The notes: generated by a model from the sequence alone, not told the origin. 64,000 nucleotides of DNA from Heterodera schachtii (GCA_023374025.1 SIJG01000161.1:20091-84090); one strand, 5' to 3'; positions 11,905 through 23,590 are shown, counted from the first letter of the stretch. Program-made: numbers and translations.

Positions 11905-13235
11905 TGCTTGCAGTTGAGGGCCCATAACTTTTTTTCGGAAACTCTAATCAAAAAGTTTCCGCTGGTAGGGACCTAAGTTGAAGTATTTTCTAAAAATCAA
12001 AAAAAATTCCAGGCTTTTATCTCTAATAGGGAAGGCTGTAGGTTCGTGAACTTTTTCAGTACCAACTTTGTCCAGTTCAGTCCCCGTCGAATAACTCATT
12101 AAGCTTTGATCTGAGCGGGGGGTGACCAGCAGACTTATTGTAGAGTTTTGAAAGCCCGATTTTTCCAGATTTTAAAATTTCGAAAATTTTCATAATTTTT
12201 CGAGTTAGGCCTAAAAGTCGGTTTTTGGGTTTTTGAATTTTAGGATTTTTTAACGATTTTTCTCGGGAAAACGGAGACGACTTCCAAAACATAGTTTTTC
12301 GAGCTCTATCGACTGGTATTTTTTTCGGAAAAATTTCGATTTTTTCCCGGAAATAGAAAAATTTTTTGGCCTAAGCGGGACATTTGAGTCCCGTGCCCAT
12401 AACTCGTCAGGGGTAGGTTTTAGCCAAAAAATGCCTAAGACCAAAATTGTAGAGCTTTTAAAGCTCTATCGAATGGTGTGCATATGTTGGAAAAATTTCA
12501 AAAATTTTTGAGCTAGGCCCCCTAGAAATTTTCGAAATTTTTTTTTGGGGCCAAAATGGGGGTGAAAAACATTTTTCTGGGGTTTTTTGAGATGCTGATT
12601 ACGAATATGACCTTTGTTTTTCGTTTCATAATTTTTAGAATTTTTTAAAAATTCGAAAATATTTTTCAATTTTTTTGGCCCTCAGGATTTTGGGTTAAAT
12701 TTTGAAAATTCATAACTCGGTGATGGTTTCATCGAATTAACTATAATAAAGCTTTAAAAATAGAGAAAAATAAGGAGAATTTTATGGGATCTATTTGGGA
12801 TTTCTATCTTCTAAAGAAAAAAAGTTATTCCAGAATTTCTGGAAATTTTCGATTTTTCAGAAAAAAATTTGTAACTGCCTTCTGAAAAGATATTTTGCAA
12901 AAGTAAAATACTACAAAAATCCGCAATTTTTTGCTCTATAAGATAAATTTTATTTCATATTTTTATCACTTTCTTACAAATTGCTATAAAAATAAAAGTG
13001 ATTTTGAGATTCGGGACCAAAGGGGGGTGACCAGGATTTTTGAGTGGAAAAATTTTTTTCACAAAAATCTTGCAAAATATGTCTTTAGGGGGATTTTAAG
13101 ACGCTGATCACGAATATGCAATCAGATTTTAATTTTGACATCGTTAAGGCCTCAGAATCCCTGTGTGATTGGGGATTCTGGGACATGTTCTGAGGGGGGG
13201 GGGGGGGCAGGTTCGAACCCGGACGGTGTACATTA
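11905..13235 (+). repeat. R repeat copy 2, 5' truncated
   Basis: Begins inside the element at TTGAGGGCCCATAACTTTTT, so the GCGAAGC head is missing. The tail is complete: CGCTGATCACGAAT, a GAATCCC/GGGATTC hairpin and a G run of 14. A tRNA T-arm-like GGTTCGAACCC lies at 13210-13220, followed by GGACGGTGTACATT. Frames on the minus strand at 12077-12669 are accidental. Confidence 0.75.
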
Positions 13236-13605
13236 ATTTTCTATGCATTTTTTGGGTTCTTTTTCAATGCTTTTAATTAATTTAATTATTTTTTATTTTA
13301 TTAATTAATAATTAATATTAAAAAATTTTTTAAATTTAATTTAATTTTTTGATTAATTATTTTTTAAATTAATTGATTTTTTTAATTAAAGAATTTATTT
13401 GTTTTTTTTATTATAATTTGTCAAAAATGAATTTCAATTTAAATAAAAATCAATCATTGTACATTGCAAAGTTACTTTTTAATTAATAAAAGAAGAAATT
13501 ATTTTATAATTTTTAAAAATTATTAACATATTCAATTTTAATTATATTTTTTTATAAAACCATTTCCTTATTTATTTAATTTTGAAATCATGATTTACCA
13601 TTTTA
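13236..13605. other. AT-rich spacer
   Basis: A/T-only simple sequence between R copy 2 and the 21 bp array. A similar AT stretch follows R copy 7 at 41936-42270, so it may be part of a longer composite unit. Confidence 0.5.
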
Positions 13606-14784
13606 ATCATTGTTGTACCATTCCAAAATTTGTGTACCTCCTAATAACTGTTGTACCTATTACCGTGGTTGTACCTCTTTTCCCGTGGTTGTACCTCGAC
13701 TAATCTCTGTGATACCTCTTCTAATCACAGTTGTACCTCTTACCGTGGTTGTACCTCTTCTAATCACCATTGTACCTCTTCTAATCACCATTGTACCTCT
13801 TCTAATCACAGTTGTACCTCTTCTAATCACAGTTGTACCTCTTCTAATCACAGTTGTACCTCTTCTAATCACAGTTGTACCTCTTCTAATCACAGTTGTA
13901 CCTCTTCTAATCACAGTTGTACCTCTTCTAATCACAGTTGTACCTCTTCTAATCACAGTTGTACCTCTTCTAATCACAGTTGTACCTCTTCTAATCACAG
14001 TTGTACCTTTTCTAACCATTGTTGTACCTCTTCTGATCACTTTTGTACCTCTTCTAATCACAGTTGCACCTCTTCTAATCACTGTTGTACCTCTTCTAAT
14101 CACTGTTGTACCTCTTCTGATCACTTTTGTACCTCTTCTAATCACAGTTGCACCTCTTCTAATCACTGTTGTACCTCTTCTAATCACTGTTGTACCTCTT
14201 CTGATCACTTTTGTACCTCTTCTAATCACAGTTGCACCTCTTCTAATCACAGTTGCACCTCTTCTAATCACTGTTGTACCTCTTCTAATCACAGTTGTAC
14301 CTCTTCTACTCACCATTGTACCTCTTCTAATCACAGTTGTACCTCTTCTAATCACAGTTGCACCTCTTCTAATCACTGTTGTACCTCTTCTAATCACAGT
14401 TGTACCTCTTCTACTCACCATTGTACCTCTTCTAATCACAGTTGTACTCTTCTAACCATTGTTGTACCTCTTCTGATCACAGTTGTACCTCTTCTAATCA
14501 CAGTTGTACCTCTTCTACTCACCATTGTACCTCTTCTAATCACAGTTGTACTCTTCTAACCATTGTTGTACCTCTTCTGATCACTTTTGTACCTCTTCTA
14601 ATCACAGTTGCACCTCTTCTAATCACTGTTGTACCTCTTCTAATCACAGTTGTACCTCTTCTACTCACCATTGTACCTCTTCTAATCACAGTTGTACTCT
14701 TCTAACCATTGTTGTACCTCTTCTGATCACTTTTGTACCTCTTCTAATCACAGTTGCACCTCTTCTAATCACTGTTGTACCTCC
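13606..14784 (+). repeat. 21 bp tandem array (TTGTACCTC...)
   Basis: About 55 units of TTGTACCTCTTCTAATCA followed by CAG, CTG or CCA. Because 21 is a multiple of three, open frames of 260-300 codons appear on both strands; on the plus strand they encode a VVPLLIT heptad. These are artefacts. Higher-order structure is visible: blocks of five or six variant units (with GATCACTTT and CATTGTTG) repeat within 14020-14780. The array runs directly into a hairpin cluster. Confidence 0.95.
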
Positions 14785-15056
14785 GCGAAGCGGCCGAAAA
14801 GCACAACAAAATTTAATAACGGGCGCGGAGCGCCCGTCTGATCTCAACAAAATTAAAAAACGGGCGCGAAGCGCCCGTTCAAGGCCGCGAAGCGGCCTAA
14901 AAATCACGAAATTTAAAAACGGCCGCGAAGCGGCCGAAAAGCACAACAGAAATTTGAAACGGGCGCAAAGCGCCCGTTCGAGGCCGCGAAGCGGCCTAAA
15001 AATCGCTGTTAATTTTTTTAAAATTCAAAATCTCTTCACTTAAATCGCTTTAAAGC
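14785..15056 (+). repeat. GCGAAGC mini-hairpin cluster
   Basis: About eight palindromes of the types GGCCGCGAAGCGGCC and ACGGGCGCGAAGCGCCCGT. One variant loop is GCGGAGC (about 14825) and one is GCAAAGC. They are separated by A-rich linkers of 15-25 bp. Confidence 0.85.
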
Positions 15057-16548
15057 CTAGGTAGCGAAGCTCAAGAAGCGCGAAGCGCTTTATCCCAGGC
15101 CCAGATCCGACGGTTCACACACCCGCTAGTTATATATACGTTATATTGACAAGGAGTTTCATCCCTAAAACCATTATCTCCCGGCCGAAGGCCGGGAGCG
15201 CCCTGAAATTGGTGGAAGGGTCTTACAACTTTTTGAGGAGTATCCGGGAAAACTATAGGAAAAAAATCAGCGAGGACGACTGAGTCCCGAGAAGCGATTT
15301 GTCACTTTTTCGCTCATTTTAGGGCCCATAACTTTTTTCCTAAAACCCGAATCAAAAAGTTTCCGCTGGTAGGGACCTAAGTTGAAGTGTTGACTAAAAT
15401 TCAAAAAAAATTCCAGGCCTCTACCTTTAATAGGGAAGGCTGTAGGTGCGTAGACTTTTTCAGTACCAACTTTGTCCAGTTCAGTCCCTGTTGAATAACT
15501 CATTAGGGTTTGAGCTGAGCCAGGGGGTGGCCAGCAGACTTATTATAGAGCTCAATTAGCTCGATTTTTCCAAATTTTAAAATTTTGAAAATTTTCAAAA
15601 TTTTTCGAGCTAGGCCTAAAAAACTGTTTTCGGGTTTTTGAATTTTAGGATTTTTTGCCGATTTTTGCCGGGGAAAACGGAGAGCACTTTGGGAAGCAGT
15701 TTTTCGAGCTCTATCGTACTGGTATTTTTTTCTGAAAAAATTTCGGTTTTTTTCAGGAAATAGAAAAATTTTTTGGCCTAAGCGGGACATTTGAGTCCCG
15801 GGCCCATAACTCGTCAGGGGTTGATTTTAGTGAAAAACGCCTTAGGACAAAATTGTAGAGCTTTCGAAGCTCTATCGAATGGTGCCCTATATGTTGGAAA
15901 ATTTTCAAAAATTTTTGAGCTAGGCCCCCTAGAAATTTTCGAAAATTTTTTTTAGGGCCAAAATGGGGGTGAAAAATTTTTTCTGGGGTATTTTGAAGTG
16001 CTGAGCACGAATATGACCTTTGTTTTTTGTTTCGAAAATTTTAGAATTTTTTAAAAATTCAAAAAAATTTTCAATTTTTTCACCCTTGGAAATTTTGGGT
16101 TAAAGTTTAAAAATTTATAACTCGGTGATGGTTTCATCAATTTAAGTAAATTAAAGCTTTTAAAAATAGAGAAAAATAAGGAGAATTTTATGGGATTTAT
16201 TTGGGATTTCTATCTTCTAAAGAAAAAAAGTTATTCCAGAATTTCTGGAAATTTTCGATTTTTCAGAAAAAAATTCAAAACTCGGTTCTGAAAAGTCATT
16301 CGTGAAAAGTAATATACTACAAAAATCTGCAATTTTTTGCTCTATAATATAAAATTTATTTTAGATTTTTATCACATTTTTAAAAATTGTTATAAAAATA
16401 AAAGTGATTTTGGGATTCGGGACTAAAGGGGGGTGACCAGGATTTTTGAGTTGGAAAATTTTTTCTCCAAAAATCTTTCAAAAACCTCTCCTTAGGGGTA
16501 TTTTATGACGCTGATCACGAATCTGTAATCAGATTTTAATTTAGACAG
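15057..16548 (+). repeat. R repeat copy 3
   Basis: Head CCTAGGTAGCGAAGCTCAAG with the AAGCGCGAAGCGCTT hairpin; tail up to TAATTTAGACAGCG. The final GAATCCC hairpin is absent, because copy 4 starts exactly where it should begin. The last 120 bp match copy 1 better than the rest does, so this looks like a recombinant. Confidence 0.75.
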
Positions 16549-18090
16549 CGGTAGCGAAGCTCCCAAAGCGCGAAGCGCTTTAAAGCAGCAGATCCGACGG
16601 TTCACGCACCCGCTATTATATATATGTTATATTGACAAGGCAACTCATCTCAAAAACTAATTTGAGCAGAACGGCTAAGCGCACCGGGCTGAAATTTTGC
16701 ACAGGGGGGTAACTCGAGACGGCGCATCTGGGAAAAATACGGATTTTCCGATCCGACGGCCAACTGAGTACCAGGGACGGATTTCTTACTTTTTCGTGCG
16801 TTTGAGGGCCCGTAACTTTTTTTCTAAAACTTGGATCAAAAAAGCTCTGCTGGGAGGGGGACAAGTTGAAGTGTTTTCTAAAATACATAAAAAATTCCAG
16901 GCCTCTATCTCTAATAGGGAAGGCTGTAGGTCCGTGGACTTTTTCAGTACCAACTTTGTCCAGTTCAGTACCAGGCGAATAACTCGCCAGGGGTTGACCT
17001 GAGCTGGGGGAGGCCAGCGAGCTTATTGTAGAGCTCAATGAGCTCGATTTTTCCAAATTTTAAAATTTCGAAAATTTTCAAAATTTCTCGAGCTAGGCCT
17101 AAAATTCGGTTTTTCAGTTTTTGAATTTTATGATTTTTTACAGATTTTTCCGGGGAAAACGGAGACCACTTCCAAAACATCGTTTTTCGAGCTCTATCGA
17201 TTGGTGATGTTTTTAGAAAATTTTCGATTTTTTCCCGGAAATAGAAAAATTTTTTGGCCTAAGCGGGACATTTGAGTCCCGGGCCCATAACTCGTCAGGG
17301 GTTAGTTTTAGCCAAAAATTGACTTAGACAAAAATTGTAGAGCTTTTAAAGCTCTATCGAATGGTCTACTACATGTTCGGAAATTTTCAAAAATTTTCGA
17401 GCTAGTCCCCCTAGAAATTTTCAAAAATTTTTTTTCGATTGAAGAATTGAGTGAAAAATATTTTTCTAGGGTAAAATAAGGTGCTGAGTACGAATATGAT
17501 GTTTGTTTTTTGTTTCGGATTTTTTAGAATTTTTTAAAAAAATCTGAAATTTTTTCATTTTTTTGGTCCTTGGAAAATTTAGGCTAATTTTTTACAATTC
17601 ATAACTCAGCTCAGGGAGGGTCAATTTTTGTAATTTTAGTTTCAAAAAATGGAGAAAAATAAGGAGAATTTTATGCATTTTATTTGGTCTTTCTATCATG
17701 AGTTTAAAAAAAGTTATTCAAGAATTTCTGCAAATTTTCGATTTTTCAGAAAAAAATTCACAGCTTAGTTCTAAAAAAGTTTTTTGGAAAACAAAAATAC
17801 TCAAAAAATCCGCAATTTTTTGCTCTATAAAATAAATTTTATTTTATGTTTTTATCATTTTTAAATGAATTGTTATAAAAATAAATATGATTTTGGGATC
17901 CGGGACCAAAGGGGGGTGCACATGGTTTTTAAGTTGAACAATTTTTTCTCCACAAATCTTTCAAAAACATGTCCTTAGGGGTATTTTATTACGCTGATCA
18001 CGAATCTGTAATCAGATTTTACTTTTGACAGCGTTAAAACCTTAGAATCCCTGCGTGGATGGGATTCTGCGGCATCAAGTTTCTGAAGAG
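16549..18090 (+). repeat. R repeat copy 4, joined head-to-tail to copy 3
   Basis: Begins GTAGCGAAGCTCCC with no spacer after copy 3. It ends with the GAATCCC/GGGATTC hairpin at about 18048-18070, then a tRNA-like segment. Minus-strand frames at 16616-17180 are accidental. Confidence 0.75.
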
Positions 18091-18175
18091 AAGGTGGCTC
18101 AGTGGTCCATGCGATAGGCTATATGGCCAGCTGTCTCGGGTTCGAATCCGGCAGTGACCGGATGTTTTTTTAAAG
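18088..18175 (+). other. tRNA-like Pol III box pair
   Basis: TGGCTCAGTGGT at 18095-18106 fits an A box, GGTTCGAATCC at 18139-18149 is a perfect B box, and a T run follows at 18165. A convincing acceptor stem is lacking, so I read it as a tRNA-derived sequence of SINE type or a decayed tRNA rather than a working gene. Confidence 0.5.
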
Positions 18176-18289
18176 CTTGCTTTGACATTCTATTGGTTTG
18201 GGAACACATATAAAATAAAAATATTATGTTTAAAATTTTAAGCCACATTTTGGCTTAGCGCGTATTTTTCAGAATTTTTCATTTTGCTG

Positions 18290-18512
18290 TTCACAAGTGA
18301 TTTGTTATGGGGTAGGTCGCTTGACGACCCACCCCGTGGGTCGCCAAGTAAAGAAGAAATAGTATTCACAAGTGATTTGTTGTGGGGTAGGTCGCTTGAC
18401 GACCCACCCCGTGGGTCGCCAAGTAAAGAAGAAATAGTATTCACAGTGATTTGTTGTGGGGTAGGTCGCTTGACGACCCACCCCGTGGGTCGCCAAGCAA
18501 AGAAGAAATAGT
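18290..18512 (+). repeat. 75 bp tandem repeat, three copies
   Basis: Copies start TTCACAAGTGATTTGT at 18290 and 18365; the third starts at 18440 with a 1 bp deletion. Each contains nested palindromes (GGTCGCTTGACGACC and CGACCCACCCCGTGGGTCG) and ends GAAGAAATAGTA. Confidence 0.9.
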
Positions 18513-18590
18513 ACAGTTTGCTCTGTATTTCTCTACCTCAGTTTACACCCCATCATACTTTCCAAGCCACATTTTGGCTTAGCGCGTGTG
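18512..18590 (+). repeat. link module shared with the 656 bp family
   Basis: The run from AAATAGTACA through TTCTCTACCTCA to ACACCCCATCATACTTTCC resembles the same-order blocks at 9990-10065. It is followed by AAGCCACATTTTGGCTTAGC, which also occurs at about 18240. It marks this locus as related to the promoter-like repeats at 7 and 10 kb. Confidence 0.55.
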
Positions 18591-19490
18591 GGTCGCCAAT
18601 AGAAGGAACTTTCTCCACATTTCCCACGGGGTGGGTCGCCAATAGAAGGAACTTTCTCCAACATTTCCCACGGGGTGGGTCGCCAATAGAAGGAACTTTC
18701 TCCAACGTGTCCCACGGGGTGGGTCGCCAATAGAAGGAACTTTCTCCAACGTGTCCCACGGGGTGGGTCGCCAATAGAAGGAACTTTCTCCAACATTTCC
18801 CACGGGGTGGGTCGCCAATAGAAGCAACTTTCTCCAACGTGTCCCACGGGGTGGGTCGCCAATAGAAGGAACTTTCTCCAACGTGTCCCACGGGGTGGGT
18901 CGCCAATAGAAGGAACTTTCTCCAACATTTCCCACGGGGTGGGTCGCCAATAGAAGCAACTTTCTCCAACTTGTCCCACGGGGTGGGTCGCCAACAGAAG
19001 GAACTTTCTCCAGCATCTCCCATGGGGTGGGTCACCAATCGAAGGAACTTTCTCCAACATGTCCCACGGGGTGGGTCGACAATAGAAGGAACTTTCTCCA
19101 ACATTTCCCACGGGGTGGGTCGCCAATAGAAGGAACTTTCTCCAACATTTCCCACGGGGTGGGTCGCCAATAGAAGGAACTTTCTCCAACATTTCCCACG
19201 GGGTGGGTCGCCAATAGAAGGAACTTTCTCCAACTTGTCTCACGGGGTGGGTCGCCAACAGAAGGAACTTTCTCCAACATTTCCCACGGGGTGGGTCGCC
19301 AACAGAAGGAACTTTCTCCAACATTTCCCACGGGGTGGGTCGCCAATAAAAGGAACTTTCTCCAACATTTCCCACGGGGTGGGTCGCGAATAGAAGGTAC
19401 TTTCTCCAACTTGTCCCACGGGGTGGGTCGCCAATAAAAGGAACTTTCTCCAACATGTCCCACGGGGTGGGTCGCCAATAGAAGGAATTT
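18591..19490 (+). repeat. 44 bp tandem array, about 20 copies
   Basis: The unit contains GGGGTGGGTCGCCAATAGAA, GGAACTTTCTCCAAC and ATTTCCCAC (or a TGTCCCAC variant) with a 44 bp period. Each unit can form a CCCAC-GGG-GTGGG hairpin. Minus-strand frames up to 307 codons are repeat translations. The variants ATTTCCC, GTGTCCC, CTTGTCC and CATGTCC alternate in blocks. Confidence 0.95.
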
Positions 19491-19600
19491 TCAGTTAAAT
19501 AATCAAAACATTTGCATTCAAATGCAGATCAAGTTAAACTCCAATAGCTTATAGTCATCAGATTATCCCTAAGATTTTTGATAAATTCTGAGCGCCTAAC

Positions 19601-21480
19601 AGCCTAGGTAGCGAAGCTCCCAAAGCGCGAAGCGCTTTAAAGCAGCAGAAACACGTATGCATACCCCGCTAGTTTCTATTATACTTATAATAAAAGGGGG
19701 TTTCGTCTTCAAAAACAAAATCTGCTTAACAAGCGCCGGGCGGGCTTCGCAATTTCGACCTTGCGGACAACTTTTTGAGGCGCATCCAGGAAAACTATAG
19801 GTTTTCCGGTCCGGTGGCCATTTCAGCGCCAGCGGCGCTGAAATGGCTCCCGTTTGCAGTTTCACTGTTACGAAATTTTTTTTAAAGGCCTAAATGGAAA
19901 ATCCACTCGAGAAAGGGCGTGAAGAATTTTATGGCCGACATTTTTGCCAGCGGACATTTTTTGATCAGAACAAAAGTGCGTTCTGAAAAAATCGCCAAAT
20001 TCAAGGAGGTCATTTCCGGTTTTTTCGGTTTTTCGTGAATAACTCGGCCGGATTTGCTCCGAGCCGGTTTCCATATAAAACGTAAAGGTGCAACTTTTTA
20101 TGCTGCATCCAACTGCATTTTCGGTTTTTTGAAATTTTCAGTCAAAAAAAATCCAGGCCCCCTCGGCGATTTTTTGGCATTTTGCCTATAACTTTTTTTA
20201 CATTTGTCTAAACGAAAAACGCATGACACTTTTGGGTTACAACTTTTTAAGAGCTTTCGAATGATATAAAAAAAATTTTGAAGGCACAAAAGTCGTTTTT
20301 CACTTAAGTGGGTGGCCGAGTGGTAGGTGCTGGGGGCTCCAGGGGAGGGGGGCGCGGGTTCGAATCCCATGGTATGTGGATGATTTTTTTTGACGTGTAA
20401 CGATGTTCTAAGGGGTTGGAAATATTTTTTAAAATTTTTCTATATTTTTTTCAATTTTTTAAATTTTTTATTTGACCGAAATTGGCTGAGTTTGAAATTT
20501 TCATTTTTTGTCCAAGGGAAATTTGGGGGAATTTTCAAAAATTCATAACTTTTTTTAAAATGGGTTAATTTGAATGATTGAATGATGAAAAAATGCAGAA
20601 AAATCGGGAGAATTTTATCATTTTTATTGCATTAAAATATGTTTAAAATAAAAAAGTTATTTCTGAAAAAGTTGAAAAATTCGATTTTTCACTAAAAAAT
20701 TTATAACTCATTCAAAAAAAGGCGCTAAGCTATACAAAAATATTGATAAAATCCGCAAATTTTTGCTCTATTATATAAATTTTATTTAGCATTTTTATCA
20801 TTTTTTTAAAAAAAGTTATAAAAATAAAAGTGATTTTGGAGCCAAAATCCAAAGGGATACCCCTTTGGAAATTTAATGGACACATTTTTTTGCTCTAAAA
20901 TTTTCAAAAACACATTTTCTTATGTAGTTTGGGTTGCTGATCACGAATATGAACTTTATTTTGAGTTTCAAGAAGTTTGGTATTTTTTTTTAAATTTTTT
21001 AATTTTTACATTTTTGGCCCTTGAAAATATAAGGTAAATTTTAAAAATTCATGACTTCCTTTAAAATGGGTCAATTTGAATCATTGAATGATGAAAAAAT
21101 GTAGAAAAATCGGAAGCATTTTATCATTTTTATTTGGTTATTCTATTATTAAATTAAAAAAAGTTATTTCATAAAAGTTGAAAAATTCGATTTTTCACTA
21201 AAAAATTAATAACTCATTCCAAAAAAGGCGGAAAGGTATAAAAAATATGATAAAATCCGCAATTTTTTGCTCTACAAGCCGGTATTTATTTCTTATTTTT
21301 ATCACTTTTTTGAAAAAAGTTATAAAATTAAAAGTGACTTTTGGATTTGGGACCAAAGGGGAATTGACCAGGATTCTTGAGTGGAAATTTTTTTCACCAA
21401 TTTTTTTTCTCTAAAATATAAATTTATCTTACCTTTTTAAAACATTTTTTTTTAAAAAAGAATCAGATTTTATTCGTCAA
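19601..21480 (+). repeat. R repeat copy 5, long subfamily with tRNA-like core
   Basis: Head CCTAGGTAGCGAAGC as in copy 1, but the body belongs to a second subfamily: CTTATAATAAAAGGGGGTTT, a GCGCCAGCGGCGC hairpin and GTGAATAACTCGGCCGG. It shares about 1.2 kb at very high identity with copy 10 (48480-49700), implying recent duplication or conversion. The last 500 bp repeat the ATAACTC module with AATCGGGAGAATTTT. Confidence 0.75.
20301..20392 (+). other. tRNA-like Pol III promoter in R copy 5
   Basis: TGGCCGAGTGGT at 20313-20324 is a perfect A box and GGTTCGAATCC at 20357-20367 a perfect B box, with a run of eight T at about 20384. The acceptor and T stems are incomplete, so this is tRNA-like, not a standard tRNA. 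The same module is preserved in copy 10 (49133-49187) and, more diverged, in copy 9 (46829-46883). Retention of both boxes supports Pol III transcription as a possibility. Confidence 0.55.
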
Positions 21481-21482
21481 GC

Positions 21483-21870
21483 GTGGGGCAGCGTAGAGGG
21501 GGGGGTGGGGGTGAGAGGAGTGGGGGGGAGGGGGATGGGGGGGGGGGAGGACGGGGGGGGGGGGGGAGGGGGAAAGGGGCCGAAGGCCCCCGTACGACCC
21601 GCGAAGCGGCGGGGGGAGAGGGGAAGGGTAGAGGGAGGCGGGAGGGGGGGGGGAGAGGAGGGGGAGAGGGGGGGGGGGGGGGCGAAGACCCCCCTACGAG
21701 GCCGCGAAGCGGCCGAGCGAGTACCTTAAGCAAGAAAATTAGGAATCGGGGGGAGAGAGGAAGGGTAGAGGGAGGCGGGAGGGGGGGGGGGAGAGGAGGG
21801 GGGGAGCGGGGGGGGGGGGAGGGGAGGAAGAGAGGGGGAGAGGGGATGGGAGGAGGAAGGGGGACCCACC
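21483..21870 (+). repeat. G-rich purine tract with embedded hairpins
   Basis: Nearly 400 bp of GGGGGAGG-type sequence, broken only by GCGAAGC hairpins around 21590-21615 and 21700-21715. A segment of about 60 bp (GGGAGAGAGGAAGGGTAGAG and on) is repeated. It can form G-quadruplexes and triplexes. Proline- or glycine-rich frames on either strand are artefacts. Confidence 0.85.
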
Positions 21871-21889
21871 TGGATCCTTAAAACATAAA

Positions 21890-22000
21890 AAGGACGCGAA
21901 GCGCCCTTTGAGGCCGCGAAGCGGCCGAATGCACCCGTTGATGCGCACCTACTAGCAACGAAGTCCTTTGCGCGAAGCGCTCAGGTCCACAAAAAATGGC
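21890..22000 (+). repeat. GCGAAGC hairpins at head of R copy 6
   Basis: GGACGCGAAGCGCCC, GGCCGCGAAGCGGCC and GCGCGAAGCGCTC, followed by ACCTACTAGCAACGAAGTCC, an alternative R head. The same order is found at 48300-48390. Confidence 0.7.
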
Positions 22001-22024
22001 CACCTATTACCAAGCCAACGCTTG

Positions 22025-22090
22025 CACGATTAGGTTATGGTTCCAGAGTATACTGCCTTAACGATTAGGTTATGGTTCCAGAGTATACAG
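22025..22090 (+). repeat. short direct repeat ACGATTAGGTTATGG
   Basis: Two copies of ACGATTAGGTTATGGTTCCA followed by GAGTATAC, about 38 bp apart. The pair recurs at 48398-48460, so it belongs to the alternative R head and is not a target duplication. Confidence 0.8.
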
Positions 22091-23590
22091 TCTACAACAT
22101 CCCTTACTGTGCCACACGCTAGTTTATATATAACTAAAGCAACATCGAGTTTCGTTCCAAAAACTAAATGTCGGGAACGGCTAATCGGGGGGAGCTGAAA
22201 TTTTGCAGGCAGGGGTAACTTTTGACGGCGCATCCGGGAAAAATAGGGGCATTCCGGTCCGGTGGCCAACTGAGCGCCAGCGGCGCTGAAATGGCTTTTT
22301 CGTTTTTTCAAGAGCCTGTGAAACGATGGGCTTTGGTCTGATCAAAAATGCTTGCTGGGAGGATTTTAAGTTGGAGTGTGCACAACAAGTTCGCCAGCAA
22401 ACATTTTTCTCTACGACCTACCGTATTCCCGGTACGCGTGACTAAAAATTGAAAACCAAAAACCGGATTTTCGATTTCCGGGAATAACTCGCTGGGGGTT
22501 GTGCTGAGCTGGTCGTCGCCAGCAAACTTTTGTACAGCTCGAAAAGCTCTATCTTGTCAATTTTTTAAATTTCTGAAATTTTCAGAAATTTTCGAGCTAG
22601 GCCCCCTCGTCACTTTTGAGGTTTTTGAATTTATTATTTTTTACAGATTTTTCTCGGAAAACGAAGGGTACTTCCAAACATCGTTTTTTGAGCTCTATCG
22701 ATTGGTGGCATTTTCAGAAAAATTTTTCAAAATTTTTTTGGAAATAGAAAATTTTCAGAAATTGGGGGCCAATTTCAGTTCTGGCGCCATAACTCGTCAG
22801 GAGTTGATTTTAACAAAAAATGTTTTGGTACCATTTTTGTAGAGAATTTTAAGCTCTATCTAATATGCTTTATCACATGTTTTTATCTTTAATATGAAAA
22901 AAGTTATAAAAATAAATTTAATTTTTAAATGAAAAATCATAGGGGTCCCCATGAATTACGGGGCTATAACTCGTCAGGAATTGTTTTTAGTGAAAAATCG
23001 ACCAAAACCTTTTTGTAGAGAATTTTGAGCTCTATCTAATGCGCTTTATCCCATGTTTTTATCTTTAATATGAAAAAAGATATAAAAATAAATACGAAAA
23101 ATTTAGAAAAATCATCAATTATTTGCCCCTTGAAAATTCATGGTAAATTTTGAAAATTTATAACTCGCCTCAAAATTGTCCAATATAGCTCATTTAAAGC
23201 ATTAAAAATCGAGAAAAATCGGGAGAATTTTAAGCTTTTTTTGATTTTCCATATTCTAAAAATTCACAAAGTTAGGCCTGGATTTCTCGAAAATTTTAAA
23301 TTTTCAGAAAATAATTAATAACTCATTTGAAAAAAGGCGCTAAGGAACACATTAATATTCATAAAATCCGCAATTTTTTTCTCTATTTAAAAAATTTTAT
23401 TTTACCTTTTTATCATTTTTTTGAAAAAAGTTATAAAAATAAAAGTGATTTTTGGCTTCGGGAGCAAAGGGGTGAGCCCATAATTTTTGAGTGAAAAATT
23501 TTTTTCACCAAAAATCTTCCAAAAACATGTTTCTAGGGGTTATTTAGGCTGCTGATTACGAATCTGTAAAAATTCTTAATTAAAAAATTT
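22090..23590 (+). repeat. R repeat copy 6
   Basis: The body carries ATAACTCGCTGGGGGTTG, GAGCTAGGCCCCCTCG and two successive ATAACTCGTCAGG modules. It ends GGCTGCTGATTACGAATCTG at about 23570. The GAATCCC hairpin is missing, so the 3' end is truncated or decayed. No gene. Confidence 0.7.

Noticed and set aside
13610..14559. Open frames of 281 and 302 codons and a 259-codon minus-strand frame
   Set aside because: They come from a 21 bp repeat whose length is a multiple of three, so several frames stay open by default.
18533..19456. 307-codon minus-strand frame with WRPTPWEMLEKVPS repeats
   Set aside because: Translation of the 44 bp array; all minus-strand frames give the same peptide.
18591..19490. 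CRISPR array
   Set aside because: Repeats are contiguous with no unique spacers, and the genome is eukaryotic.
20301..20392. Functional tRNA gene
   Set aside because: A and B boxes are good, but acceptor and T stems do not pair fully.
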